Shown in pieces: positions 49,966 through 58,771 of a stretch of DNA of 64,000 bases. The notes beneath the pieces were generated by a model that searched no databases, was not told where the DNA came from, and worked only from the letters and a program-made list of their open reading frames with translations. Source of the DNA: Clostridia bacterium (GTDB lineage Bacteria > Bacillota > Clostridia > Oscillospirales > CAG-272); NCBI GenBank assembly GCA_017420755.1, contig JAFQOG010000016.1, positions 1-64,000 of the forward strand. Reading direction: 5' to 3'. The position numbers and the translations under genes are program-made. Position 1 is the first letter of the stretch. Each line of letters begins with the position of its first letter.

Positions 49966-52083
49966 ATGAAAAGAAAATTATTGCTTTTGTTTTTCATTTG
50001 TATTGTCACCCTTGCATTATCAATTTGTGTAAGTGGTGCTCAGCTCAATCTTAGAGTAGAGCTAGACGATGGCACAGTTGTTTCCCCAATTGACGATACT
50101 GTATATCTGCCCTCATACGCAGATATAACAAGCCTTAAAATAAGCTTTTTGACAGGCTTTAAAAACATTACCTTGAATGGTGTTGCCGTTAAAAGTGGAG
50201 ATGAAATAAACATTTCCTCTCTAAAAAAGGTAAATCAAACGGATAGAGTTGAGTACTATGAGCTTAATTTTAGAGCCGAGGACGCAAATAACCCCGAATA
50301 TAATATTAAGCTCTATAAGGCAAACAATCTAAATAGCCTTCATATTACAACCTCGATTGGCAGAGATCAGCTAACAAATGATGTTAAGGACGAGGGCGCA
50401 TCTGTAAGACTCGTAAATAAAAACGCTCAGGTGATTTTCCAAAAGCAAGCAACGGTAAAAACAAGAGGAAATTCAACTGATACATATCTTAAAAAGCCAT
50501 TTCAGGTGAAGTTTGATAAGGGCTTTGATGTTATGGGAATGGGCAAGGCTAAAACATGGCTACTTTTGGCAGATTACCTTGACCAAAGCTATATGAGAAA
50601 CGCACTTATGTATAAGCTCGCAAAGGATCTTGGAATGGGTGCGTGCGACTACACAAGCGTTGATGTTTTTATAGATGGCGCATATCAAGGCGTATATTTG
50701 CTTTGCGAAAAGGTAAACATTAACGCAAACAGAGTAAATATAGCAGAGCTGGAAAAGCAAAATGATGCATTAAATCAGCAATATTCAACTAAAACAACAA
50801 CCATAACCGATAATAGCGCGCCTCTTATTTCGGAAACCGCTATTACCGAATATAAATATGTAAACGACATTGTAAATCCAACTGATATTACAGGTGGATA
50901 CCTTGTTGAGCTTGATAATAATAACAAGGATAATCGTTCAAAATTTGATAGCTACTTTATGGTTAAAACCTCTTTTGGCGAGAATTTGTATGTAATACAA
51001 TCTCCCGAAAAATGCTCAAAGGAGCAGGTTGAATATATTGCAAGGCTCTTTGCCGAAATGGAAGAGGCTATGGCGAACGCCGATGGCAAAAATTCGCAAG
51101 GAAAGCACTATACCGAGTACATAGACATGGATAGCTTTGCAGTGGCTTATATCATGGCAGAGCTCGGCAGAAACTATGACGCGGGAAGCGCAAGCATATA
51201 TTTCAATAAGGATATCGACAAAAACGGAGAGGTTTCTAAAATCGTAAAGGGACCACTTTGGGATTGCGATAATACTTTGGGAAACATTCATAGAAACAAT
51301 GCTGAGGATCAAAAGTCAATGTGGGCGAAAAATCGCACCCCTTGGAATATGCTCACAAACCACGATGATTTTAACGCAAGCGTTAAGAAGCATTTTGAAA
51401 AAGCATACGATTTGATATATGATATGCTCGATAAGGACGGATTTATCGATAAGCAAATTGAAACACTTGGCTATTCTGCGATAATGGACAGAGAGCGTTG
51501 GAACCAAGCTGATTCAAATGCTTGGCCACGCTACGAGGATGGCTCGCTTCATTGGTTTCAATCTAATGGGGACGCATTCCCGACATATGCTGTTTATACT
51601 GATTATGTAAATAGTACCCAATTCACAGCAGTAGGTTATCTTGCTTGTATGCTTAAAACAAGATGCGACTATCTTGTAAGCACATGGGGCTGTGATGTAG
51701 AGCCAAGGACGAGAACGCTTAATACAAAGCCCTCGCCACTCGACGAAACGGTTGATATGACACCCATTTTGCCAAATCAACCACCCGTGCAGACCAATCC
51801 CGGACAAGGTACAGAGCAACCACCCGATACCAATCTTGTACCGGAGCCACAGGTTGATAACGACGGCTTTTCAACAGAAGCTATTATAACGCTTGTGGTG
51901 ATTGGAGCTATTGCGGCAATCTCAATAGTGTTGCCTATTATTCTAAAAAAGAAAAAGGCAAATAAAGCCCCACAATCACACTCCAAGGAGCAAACAACAC
52001 CTCAACAAGAGCCTACAAGCCCAACAGAAGAGCAACCAGCTCCAAGTAGCACAGAAGCTCCCGAGGATAAGGGCGAAAATTAA
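49966..52083 (+). CDS. Secreted CotH-like kinase with C-terminal membrane anchor
   Basis: The protein has 705 residues. A signal peptide (KRKLLLLFFICIVTLALSIC) is followed by an N-terminal Ig-like region, then the CotH kinase domain: KTRGNSTDTYLKKPFQVKFD, the DYLDQSYMRNALMYKLAKDL helix, VFIDGAYQGVYLLCEKVNI, GGYLVELD, and the catalytic-type GPLWDCDNTLGN. A Pro/Thr-rich linker leads to a membrane segment and a long basic-then-acidic tail. CotH proteins phosphorylate spore-coat proteins in Bacillus; secreted forms modify surface proteins. AAGGAAG precedes ATG 49966. The neighbouring metal exporter may supply or balance kinase metal ions, but this is inference. Confidence 0.85.
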   Translation: MKRKLLLLFFICIVTLALSICVSGAQLNLRVELDDGTVVSPIDDTVYLPSYADITSLKISFLTGFKNITLNGVAVKSGDEINISSLKKVNQTDRVEYYELNFRAEDANNPEYNIKLYKANNLNSLHITTSIGRDQLTNDVKDEGASVRLVNKNAQVIFQKQATVKTRGNSTDTYLKKPFQVKFDKGFDVMGMGKAKTWLLLADYLDQSYMRNALMYKLAKDLGMGACDYTSVDVFIDGAYQGVYLLCEKVNINANRVNIAELEKQNDALNQQYSTKTTTITDNSAPLISETAITEYKYVNDIVNPTDITGGYLVELDNNNKDNRSKFDSYFMVKTSFGENLYVIQSPEKCSKEQVEYIARLFAEMEEAMANADGKNSQGKHYTEYIDMDSFAVAYIMAELGRNYDAGSASIYFNKDIDKNGEVSKIVKGPLWDCDNTLGNIHRNNAEDQKSMWAKNRTPWNMLTNHDDFNASVKKHFEKAYDLIYDMLDKDGFIDKQIETLGYSAIMDRERWNQADSNAWPRYEDGSLHWFQSNGDAFPTYAVYTDYVNSTQFTAVGYLACMLKTRCDYLVSTWGCDVEPRTRTLNTKPSPLDETVDMTPILPNQPPVQTNPGQGTEQPPDTNLVPEPQVDNDGFSTEAIITLVVIGAIAAISIVLPIILKKKKANKAPQSHSKEQTTPQQEPTSPTEEQPAPSSTEAPEDKGEN

Positions 52084-52089
52084 AACACA

Positions 52090-52116
52090 AAAGGCAAGAG
52101 CATAGCTCTTGCCTTT
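52090..52116. terminator. Bidirectional terminator between CotH-like and GH78 genes
   Basis: A 12-bp stem AAAGGCAAGAGC/GCTCTTGCCTTT with a 3-base loop. Confidence 0.9.
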
Positions 52117-52120
52117 AATT

Positions 52121-54130
52121 TTATAGCTTAATATTAAGCCACTCTCCCTTTTTAATTGGATATTTTTTATCACCAACAATAAGAGTACCACCATCAATAT
52201 CGGCAAAAACGCAAACCTCGCTTTTGCTTACCTTGACATGAATTTCTGAGCTTGGAGTAGGAACGCATCCCTCGAATTCAGTAAAGCACATAAGGTTGGG
52301 CCTTACCTCAAAGGTAGAATATCCGGCGCCTGTTGGCTTAACGCCAAGAGCATATTTGCCAAGCAGATAAATTGGCGAAGCGCCCCATGCGTGACATAGG
52401 CTCTTTTCGTATTTTCCACCATACATCTCGTAGTGCTCAATTCCACTCTTAGTAGGGTCAAATTCTTCCCAAACAGTAGTAGCACCTAGCTCGAGCATGC
52501 CACCCCAATAGCTGTGTAGCATATCCGTCATGTACTTGAAGTCACCTAAGCGACACATAGCATCAAGCTCGAAAAACTCAAAATAAGGAGTTGTAATTTT
52601 CGTGATTTTGTTGTTATAAATTACATTTTTTACAATGCTTTCCTTGCGTGCATCGCTTGTGTAATCAAAGAGAAGAGCAAAGATATTTGCGTGGCGAGTT
52701 ACATTATTTTTGCCGGATTTATAATCGTCAATAAATGCGCCCTTTTCCTCGCACCAATATTTTTGATTTATTTGAGCTATCATGTATTTTACTTGACGCT
52801 CACACCTTGCTTGCATCTTGTCATCTCCACATAGCTTAGCGCACATGCCAAGGCACTCATACGCACGACAAAGAAGCATTTGCTCAGCACACATAGGGCC
52901 ATTTGAATCAAAGGTGGACCAGTCAATAAATACCCAATCATCAGGCAATCTCACATACATTCCATCGTCGCCAAGACGCTTTTCAACAAACGCCCAAACA
53001 TCAAGCATATCGGGATAAATATCGCTTATAAAGTCAATATCTCCTGTGTGGAAATAGTATTCCCAAATGCCAATAAACCAATAAAAAGTGTAGTCACAAA
53101 TGGTATTCATGTGCTTTGTGATAGGATCAGCACCACGCAAAATTCTGGTTGTACGCTTTACTATATCATTGTTATTTGCAAGATAATAGTTCACAAAATA
53201 GCTTTGATATGCGTCACCGCCCCAAACCCATCTATCACGCTTGATTCCGTCAAAAAATCCCTCTCTTGAGTTGAGAAGCATTGTGTATTCACACACTCTC
53301 CAAAGCTTGTTTATCATCTCATCGTTGCATCTAAAAGCGCCTCTTGTCTGTAATGGCAAATACTCAAAATCGACAAAAAGCTCGCATATGTGGCTGAATT
53401 TAGGTATAAAAATATATCTAAACGCACAGGAGCTAGAGGTGAATGAGCCATTTTCAAGAACAGCGTTTACAACGCAGTTTGCCATTTCATAGTCGATTGC
53501 TTCCTCGTAAGACTCTCCAAGAGATAAAAGTAGCTCATCGTAGTCTTTTGGCACACCAGAAATAGTTATTTTTCCAAAAATTTCCTTGCCAAAATCATAT
53601 AAAACGCCACCTTTTTCGCATTTAACACTCACAGGCTCGACTTTTTTATATGAAAATTTAAAAATTTCGGGATTATCATTTACATCAGAGTAAAGCTCGC
53701 TATCTCCTGCGTGTCGTCCTGCCTTGTCGTCATTTTCACACACAACCCAGCTTCTGTCAGTTGCAAACACATTGCCTGTGCAATAGAAGGCGGGGAAGCC
53801 ATCAGCCTTGAAGCCGGAAACTGTTACCCTGTGTCGCCCTACGCCAAGCTCGATTTTTGAATTTGGTGGATAAGTAATATTATCAACGCAAATACAGGAG
53901 TCGGGAGTGTTAGAAAAAAATTCGATTACCTCGCTCTCGAAAATTTCTGCTTCTTTTGTTAAAATTGCATTGTGTCGAGGGCCATCAACTCTCCACATGG
54001 GATGATAAAAAATTGACCTTGTGTCGCTATTTTTACCATTTTTATAGGTTTTTGCATGTGTGCGTCTATTGTGTAATAGCATACCGTGATATAGCTCAAG
54101 GCTACCGGGATACCAAATCCATTTTGCCAT
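52121..54130 (-). CDS. GH78-like alpha-L-rhamnosidase
   Basis: The protein has 669 residues and no signal peptide, so it is cytoplasmic. An N-terminal beta-sandwich region precedes the alpha/alpha-six barrel with FFDGIKRDRWVWGGDAYQS (catalytic Glu/Asp-containing loop of GH78), DWSTFDSNGPM, LGATTVWEEFDP and SLCHAWGASPIYLLGKYALG; a C-terminal beta domain ends the protein. The substrate would be rhamnosides released from pectin or plant glycosides. Shorter than typical GH78 because the N-terminal domains are reduced. AAGGAG lies 7 bases before the ATG. It is a single-gene unit. Confidence 0.9.
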   Translation of the reverse strand: MAKWIWYPGSLELYHGMLLHNRRTHAKTYKNGKNSDTRSIFYHPMWRVDGPRHNAILTKEAEIFESEVIEFFSNTPDSCICVDNITYPPNSKIELGVGRHRVTVSGFKADGFPAFYCTGNVFATDRSWVVCENDDKAGRHAGDSELYSDVNDNPEIFKFSYKKVEPVSVKCEKGGVLYDFGKEIFGKITISGVPKDYDELLLSLGESYEEAIDYEMANCVVNAVLENGSFTSSSCAFRYIFIPKFSHICELFVDFEYLPLQTRGAFRCNDEMINKLWRVCEYTMLLNSREGFFDGIKRDRWVWGGDAYQSYFVNYYLANNNDIVKRTTRILRGADPITKHMNTICDYTFYWFIGIWEYYFHTGDIDFISDIYPDMLDVWAFVEKRLGDDGMYVRLPDDWVFIDWSTFDSNGPMCAEQMLLCRAYECLGMCAKLCGDDKMQARCERQVKYMIAQINQKYWCEEKGAFIDDYKSGKNNVTRHANIFALLFDYTSDARKESIVKNVIYNNKITKITTPYFEFFELDAMCRLGDFKYMTDMLHSYWGGMLELGATTVWEEFDPTKSGIEHYEMYGGKYEKSLCHAWGASPIYLLGKYALGVKPTGAGYSTFEVRPNLMCFTEFEGCVPTPSSEIHVKVSKSEVCVFADIDGGTLIVGDKKYPIKKGEWLNIKL

Positions 54131-54159
54131 AACAAATCTCCTTTTAATTGCTTAAATTA

Positions 54160-54188
54160 ATTTTATCATATATTAGGGCGATTATCAA
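54160..54188 (-). promoter_or_regulatory. Promoter of the GH78 gene
   Basis: On the minus strand, TTGATA-N17-TAAAAT with extended -10 TG. Confidence 0.7.
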
Positions 54189-54201
54189 TAGATATGCAAT
54201 A

Positions 54202-54227
54202 AAAAACACCTCGTAAGAGGTGTTTTT
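54202..54227 (-). terminator. Terminator of the ABC ATPase-permease gene
   Basis: An 11-bp stem AAAAACACCTC/GAGGTGTTTTT with a GTAA tetraloop. Confidence 0.88.
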
Positions 54228-54232
54228 ATCAT

Positions 54233-57200
54233 TTATTTGCGGTTCTTAATCGCATCAATTGGCTTCATAGAAGCTATTTTCTTAACAGGTAAGAAGGTTG
54301 CAATGAATGCAACAAGTAGCGAAACTCCAAGTAGAAGCACGCCTTGCCTTGCACCAAATGTTAAGAAGGTTACCAAAATTCCAAGATCTTCTCTGAAAAT
54401 TCCATTCAAAATGTAAACCACAACGCCCGTTGTTATGAGCGATAAAACAAAGTTTATAATCGAAATAATAAAGGATTCTGCAAAGAATATTTTGAATACA
54501 TCTCTTGAACGGGAGCCGATTGCACGAAGAATACCGATTTCTTGCTTCTTGTACGAAATACTTGTTGCAATAAAGTTAGATAGCATAAGCGATGCAAATA
54601 ACGCAAAGCCAAGACCGATATACAAGAATACCTCTCCTAAGGTTTCAAGAAGGTCATCTATCATGTCAAGCTCTTGAGTTACTGAGTTTTTAAGCTCAAA
54701 TCTCATCTCGCCATCATGGAACGAGTTTGTGTAAGAAAATTCAGCAATCCTTCTTATTGCACCGGAATCCTTTGGCATAGGGGCAACAATAATTGAATAT
54801 ATGCCATCATTTAGTTGATTTACAATGCTGTAATAAATATCATCGTTTATCACAACCGTGTCAGAACTATTCTCGAAAACACCAACAATTTCCATGTTTT
54901 TATCGGTTGTTTCGAACTGATTCTTATACGAGCCATAAATTGACGCAACATTGGTAAAAAGCTTTACCTCTTTCGCAAATTCGAGCAGATAAGTCTTTAA
55001 ATATTTCGCAATTTCTTCTGGTTGAGTGCTATTTAAATAGCTAGAATAGTTGGAAATAATAAATTCGGGGTTTGGAATTGATTTATCATCCTCAGCTGTG
55101 GAAATATAATATTCAAGCGCCTTGTCATAATTCTTATTTGAGTATTCATAAAGGGCAATTGAAATTAAATTACCGGCGTAAGAGGTGCTTCTTATGGATT
55201 GAGAGCCTAACATATAGCGTCCATTTGTAAGCTTCAAAACATTGTTGGAGAAGCGCTCCCAAGAAATGATATGGTCCTTTAGAATAGGATAATTTGATGC
55301 CAAGCCTTCATAGAATGATTTTGCACATTCCATGAAATCGTCAGGACGATGCTCACTCCAAATAATATTGTCCGTAAAAAGCGATGCTGTATAAGAGATA
55401 TCATAGTTTCCAAACTCATCTCTAAACCAAGTAATTTCCATGTTTGGATCGTATGCCAAATAAGAAGGCCAAACCTTAGTTTCAAAGGTGTTGTTTTTTA
55501 TAGCATCATAAACATACTTGTAGCCTGATGCAAGGTAAAAGTTATCAGCTATATCTCCCAAATTACTACCATAAGAAAAATTAGAGAAGATTTCTTGATC
55601 CTCTTTATTTAGAGGAATTGAGCTAAGGTCATAGGAATTATATGAGAAATTGTTTATTCTATTATGTAGCATACTACTCGAAATCAAGATTTGCGAGTTA
55701 GAAAGAGTGCTAACAGGATCGCCAATCCACGAAATAGAGCTATCATTTATTTGATTTAACAATCTTACACTAGAAATATAGCTTTCGTAGGAAATATTAT
55801 CATAGTTTTCAAGACCGATTTCCTTGGATTTATAATAAAGAATCCTGTAATGAGCATTGTCAAGGTTGGTTTTGCTAAATTGTGTGCTTTCGAGAATATA
55901 ATTTGAAAGTCGAGGTGTGACATAAAGAACTGCATGAAGTGAGTATTCTTGCGCAGATCTCAACTCCGATTGCAGAGCTATTTTGGCGATATCCATCTCT
56001 CCGTTAGAGGTTGTATCGGCAAGAACCTCATATCTTGAAAAATCGAAGCCTGTGTCTAGAATACCTACAATTTTATATACGCCCTTTCCCGATGGGTTAG
56101 GAATTGAGTAAGAGGAAATGGTTTTGCCAATGAGATCACTTTCGTTGTTTATCGGAACAACGCGTGACTCTTTTCCATCTTCACGAAGAATGTAACCCTG
56201 CTTGTGGAAATGCTCGTATATATATTTTGTGATAACTATTTCGTTTTCGTTTTGTGGGTATTGACCAGTTAATTTGTATCCAAAGCGAGAAACAAATTCA
56301 GGGGTGATTGGCGCAACACCAGGAAGACTGTATGGGAAAACATAAGACCAGTCTTTGTTATCGTCAGTATATTCACTGTTGATTTCTTGGGTGTATTCGA
56401 CATGAATTCCGGAAATAACTCCAACATAATCTAGCCCGAGCTCTTTTGACAGCTCTTCCTTTTCAGAAGCAGAGATGAAGGTATCGTAGTTCTTCCAGCT
56501 AAAATCATCCTCGTCGTCGCCCCAGTGATCCTTTACCGCCTTGACAAGTGAAACATAATCAATGTTGGAGTCAATCAAGGACTCGGTGCAGGTGTTTATG
56601 CTGTTGTACGAGGCGATTGTGTCGGCAAGTCCAAACAATGAAAATGCGATAAAAGAGAGAAAAATGGTGAAAACCAAACGCACCTTTTTATGCTTAAGAC
56701 CACTAGAGCCGAGTTTAAATGCGTTTTTGAGGGAAAGCTTAGATTTAATTAACTTGAAAATTCCACCCTTGTTTTCAATTTTGCCCTCGTCAGTGGGCTT
56801 GAATATCTTATTTTGACGCTTGTCATTTATGATAATTGAGGTAGAAGAGCGAATAGTGCGAATATAGTCATTTATTGCAATTCTGTCATCATCGGTCAGC
56901 TCATATCCGTCCTTTATTACGATTTCCTTGCCAAGATATGAAAGATTAGGCTCTTCTGCATTTTCAGTAGCCTCTGCATCATATTCAACATCGGAAATGA
57001 TTTTTCCGTCAGATAATTCAATAATTCTGTCAGCATAAAGCTCAGAAAATTCTCTGTCGTGGGAAACAACCAACACAAGCTTTGTTTTTGAAAGCTTTTT
57101 GAGCGTGTCAAATACCTGTCGGCCGGTTGCAGAGTCAAGCGCTCCTGTTGGCTCGTCAGCCATGATTATTTCGGGCTTCTTTACAAGAGCACGGGCAATG

Positions 57201-57649
57201 GCAACTCTTTGCTTTTGACCACCGGAAAGCTCATTTGGCTTTCTGTTTCCAAGGCCATCAAGCTCAACCTCGTGAAGAATTTCATTTATTTCGCCGTTTG
57301 TCGCCTTGCGTCCTTGAAGCTCAATAGCAAGAGCAATATTAGCACCTACCGTAAATTCCTCAAGAATATTGTATTCTTGGAAAATAAATCCTACATAGGT
57401 ATTACGATAGCTATCAAAGTGTGATTGCTTAAAATCGGACGATGATTGTCCCTTGATTATAATTTCACCTGAGTCAACAGTGTCAAGACCGCCTAAAACA
57501 TTAAGTAGAGTAGATTTACCACTTCCGCTTTTACCAAGAATGAAAACCATTCCGGTATCCGGTAGGCGTAGAGAAACATCATCGAGAGCGCGAACCTCGA
57601 CACCCTTTTTGGGAGCATATACCTTTCTTAAATTTCTTGCTTCAATCAT
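54233..57649 (-). CDS. ABC transporter ATPase fused to FtsX/MacB-like permease
   Basis: The protein has 1138 residues. The first 230 are an ABC ATPase of the LolD/MacB type (GKSGSGKSTLLNVLGGLDTV, signature LSGGQKQRVAIARA, Walker B IIMADEPTGALD). A linker leads to a membrane segment near residue 330 (LVFTIFLSFIAFSLFGL), a very large extracytoplasmic region of about 630 residues, and an FtsX-type trio of segments at the C terminus with the SYKKQEIGILRAIGSRSRDV motif. MacB-like proteins drive extracytoplasmic machinery, for example peptide or antibiotic export. The orientation is ATPase first, as in BceA-BceB-type fusions without a separate ATPase. AAGGAG lies 7 bases before the ATG. A palindrome lies in its promoter spacer. 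Confidence 0.9.
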   Translation of the reverse strand: MIEARNLRKVYAPKKGVEVRALDDVSLRLPDTGMVFILGKSGSGKSTLLNVLGGLDTVDSGEIIIKGQSSSDFKQSHFDSYRNTYVGFIFQEYNILEEFTVGANIALAIELQGRKATNGEINEILHEVELDGLGNRKPNELSGGQKQRVAIARALVKKPEIIMADEPTGALDSATGRQVFDTLKKLSKTKLVLVVSHDREFSELYADRIIELSDGKIISDVEYDAEATENAEEPNLSYLGKEIVIKDGYELTDDDRIAINDYIRTIRSSTSIIINDKRQNKIFKPTDEGKIENKGGIFKLIKSKLSLKNAFKLGSSGLKHKKVRLVFTIFLSFIAFSLFGLADTIASYNSINTCTESLIDSNIDYVSLVKAVKDHWGDDEDDFSWKNYDTFISASEKEELSKELGLDYVGVISGIHVEYTQEINSEYTDDNKDWSYVFPYSLPGVAPITPEFVSRFGYKLTGQYPQNENEIVITKYIYEHFHKQGYILREDGKESRVVPINNESDLIGKTISSYSIPNPSGKGVYKIVGILDTGFDFSRYEVLADTTSNGEMDIAKIALQSELRSAQEYSLHAVLYVTPRLSNYILESTQFSKTNLDNAHYRILYYKSKEIGLENYDNISYESYISSVRLLNQINDSSISWIGDPVSTLSNSQILISSSMLHNRINNFSYNSYDLSSIPLNKEDQEIFSNFSYGSNLGDIADNFYLASGYKYVYDAIKNNTFETKVWPSYLAYDPNMEITWFRDEFGNYDISYTASLFTDNIIWSEHRPDDFMECAKSFYEGLASNYPILKDHIISWERFSNNVLKLTNGRYMLGSQSIRSTSYAGNLISIALYEYSNKNYDKALEYYISTAEDDKSIPNPEFIISNYSSYLNSTQPEEIAKYLKTYLLEFAKEVKLFTNVASIYGSYKNQFETTDKNMEIVGVFENSSDTVVINDDIYYSIVNQLNDGIYSIIVAPMPKDSGAIRRIAEFSYTNSFHDGEMRFELKNSVTQELDMIDDLLETLGEVFLYIGLGFALFASLMLSNFIATSISYKKQEIGILRAIGSRSRDVFKIFFAESFIISIINFVLSLITTGVVVYILNGIFREDLGILVTFLTFGARQGVLLLGVSLLVAFIATFLPVKKIASMKPIDAIKNRK

Positions 57650-57662
57650 AATTGTTCTCCTT

Positions 57663-57999
57663 TAAAAAGCATATATATAAATTATAACATTAAATAATGT
57701 ATTAGTCAATAAAATGCATTAAAAAACTAAATGGAATTAAAAAGAAAATAGAAGAAATAAAATGCAAAAAACAGATAAATAAAAGCCATCAATGGCGTCT
57801 GGAAAGCGCAAAAAATCGACAAAAAATACTTGTTAGTACAAAAATAATGACAAACAAGGACTTTTTTACATAAAAAATATAATAAATGAACATATGCTCA
57901 ATTATTAAAAATTTATTTTTCGGAAAATATTTCTAAAAGCGCTTAAAGCAATTGATTTATGCAAATAATAAAAACAAAAGCTTATTAAGGAGAATAAAA
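57663..57999. other. AT-rich intergenic region (337 bases)
   Basis: No gene found. Left part: promoter and operator-like palindrome of the leftward ABC gene. Right part: no consensus promoter for the rightward gene at 58000 could be identified. The stretch 57725-57990 is AT-rich with no clear structure except a weak cre-like motif TAAAAGCGCTTAAA (57934-57947). Confidence 0.7.
57681..57709 (-). promoter_or_regulatory. Promoter of the ABC ATPase-permease gene with palindrome in spacer
   Basis: On the minus strand, TTGACT (57704-57709)-N17-TATAAT (57681-57686). The inverted repeat ACATTA-N2-TAATGT (57687-57700) fills the spacer, a classic operator position. Confidence 0.78.
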
Positions 58000-58605
58000 A
58001 TGAAGGTAGTAATTTTGCCAAACGATGAAAAAACACCACAAGAAAACATAAAAAACACAATGACAAAAATAGGAGGAGTGCCTATATTTTTTCATACAAT
58101 AATGCTGTTTGAAAGGTACGGATTTTCAGAATTTGTTATTTGCGATAACTCTCAAGGCCATGAAATACGAGATTATTTGAATGAGCATTTAGAAAAAATT
58201 AAGGGCTTAAAAATTCGCATTTTGAAGCTCTCGCCACACTTGAAAGGGACAAAAATTCTTCAAATTTGTCAAAAAAACGGCGTTGAAAACGCGTTTTTTG
58301 TAGCTCCAAATGATACTATCACCGATTTGAATGTAGAAAAAATGCTATCTTACCATAGGCAAAATGCTCGTGTAGCAACAATTTGCGTGGCCGACGAGAA
58401 AAAATATTTTAATGCCCTGGGAAATGATCAAGGCTTAAAATATGAGTCGAAAATTATAAATTCAGGCTTTTACATTTTTGAAAGCGAGGCAACTGACTAT
58501 ATGTCAGGGAATGTTTCTCTTGATAAAGAACCGGTTGTATGTATGGCAGAAAATGACGAGCTGACAATTTATTCAAACGGACATTTTGTGCAAAGATGCC
58601 TTTAA
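58000..58605 (+). CDS. RfbF-like nucleotidyltransferase fold protein lacking catalytic loop
   Basis: The protein has 201 residues and follows the glucose-1-phosphate cytidylyltransferase (RfbF) pattern: KIGGVPIFFHTIMLFERYGF, then NSGFYIFESEA, then a C-terminal GHFVQ. However, the nucleotide-binding loop LAGGxGTR is replaced by LPNDEKTP at residues 6-13, and the metal-binding YGDG is VAPND. It is also shorter than RfbF (about 257). It is therefore probably non-catalytic or reprogrammed. AAGGAG lies 8 bases before ATG 58000. No sugar-nucleotide genes are adjacent. Confidence 0.75.
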   Translation: MKVVILPNDEKTPQENIKNTMTKIGGVPIFFHTIMLFERYGFSEFVICDNSQGHEIRDYLNEHLEKIKGLKIRILKLSPHLKGTKILQICQKNGVENAFFVAPNDTITDLNVEKMLSYHRQNARVATICVADEKKYFNALGNDQGLKYESKIINSGFYIFESEATDYMSGNVSLDKEPVVCMAENDELTIYSNGHFVQRCL

Positions 58606-58771
58606 AATGGAGCTCGCAAAAAAGAATTTGAAAATTTAACATTTTAAAAATTCAAAAATATAAAAATTTATAAAATAATAAATTTATAAAATTCAAATAA
58701 ATCTTTTTATATAAAGGCAAATTGTAAAATTTCAAATAAAAATAGCGAGTAAAAAACTCGCTATTTTTTAT
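58606..58771. other. AT-rich convergent intergenic region
   Basis: No gene. It contains AT-rich repeats (TTTAAAAATTCAAA at 58643-58656, also seen at 47218-47231) and the shared terminator at its right end. Confidence 0.6.
58738..58768. terminator. Bidirectional terminator between RfbF-like and ABC exporter genes
   Basis: A 13-bp stem AAAAATAGCGAGT/ACTCGCTATTTTT with an A5 loop. Confidence 0.87.

Noticed and set aside
57934-57947. cre-like sequence TAAAAGCGCTTAAA upstream of the RfbF-like gene
   Set aside because: Two mismatches at conserved positions of TGWAANCGNTNWCA and not close to a recognised promoter.
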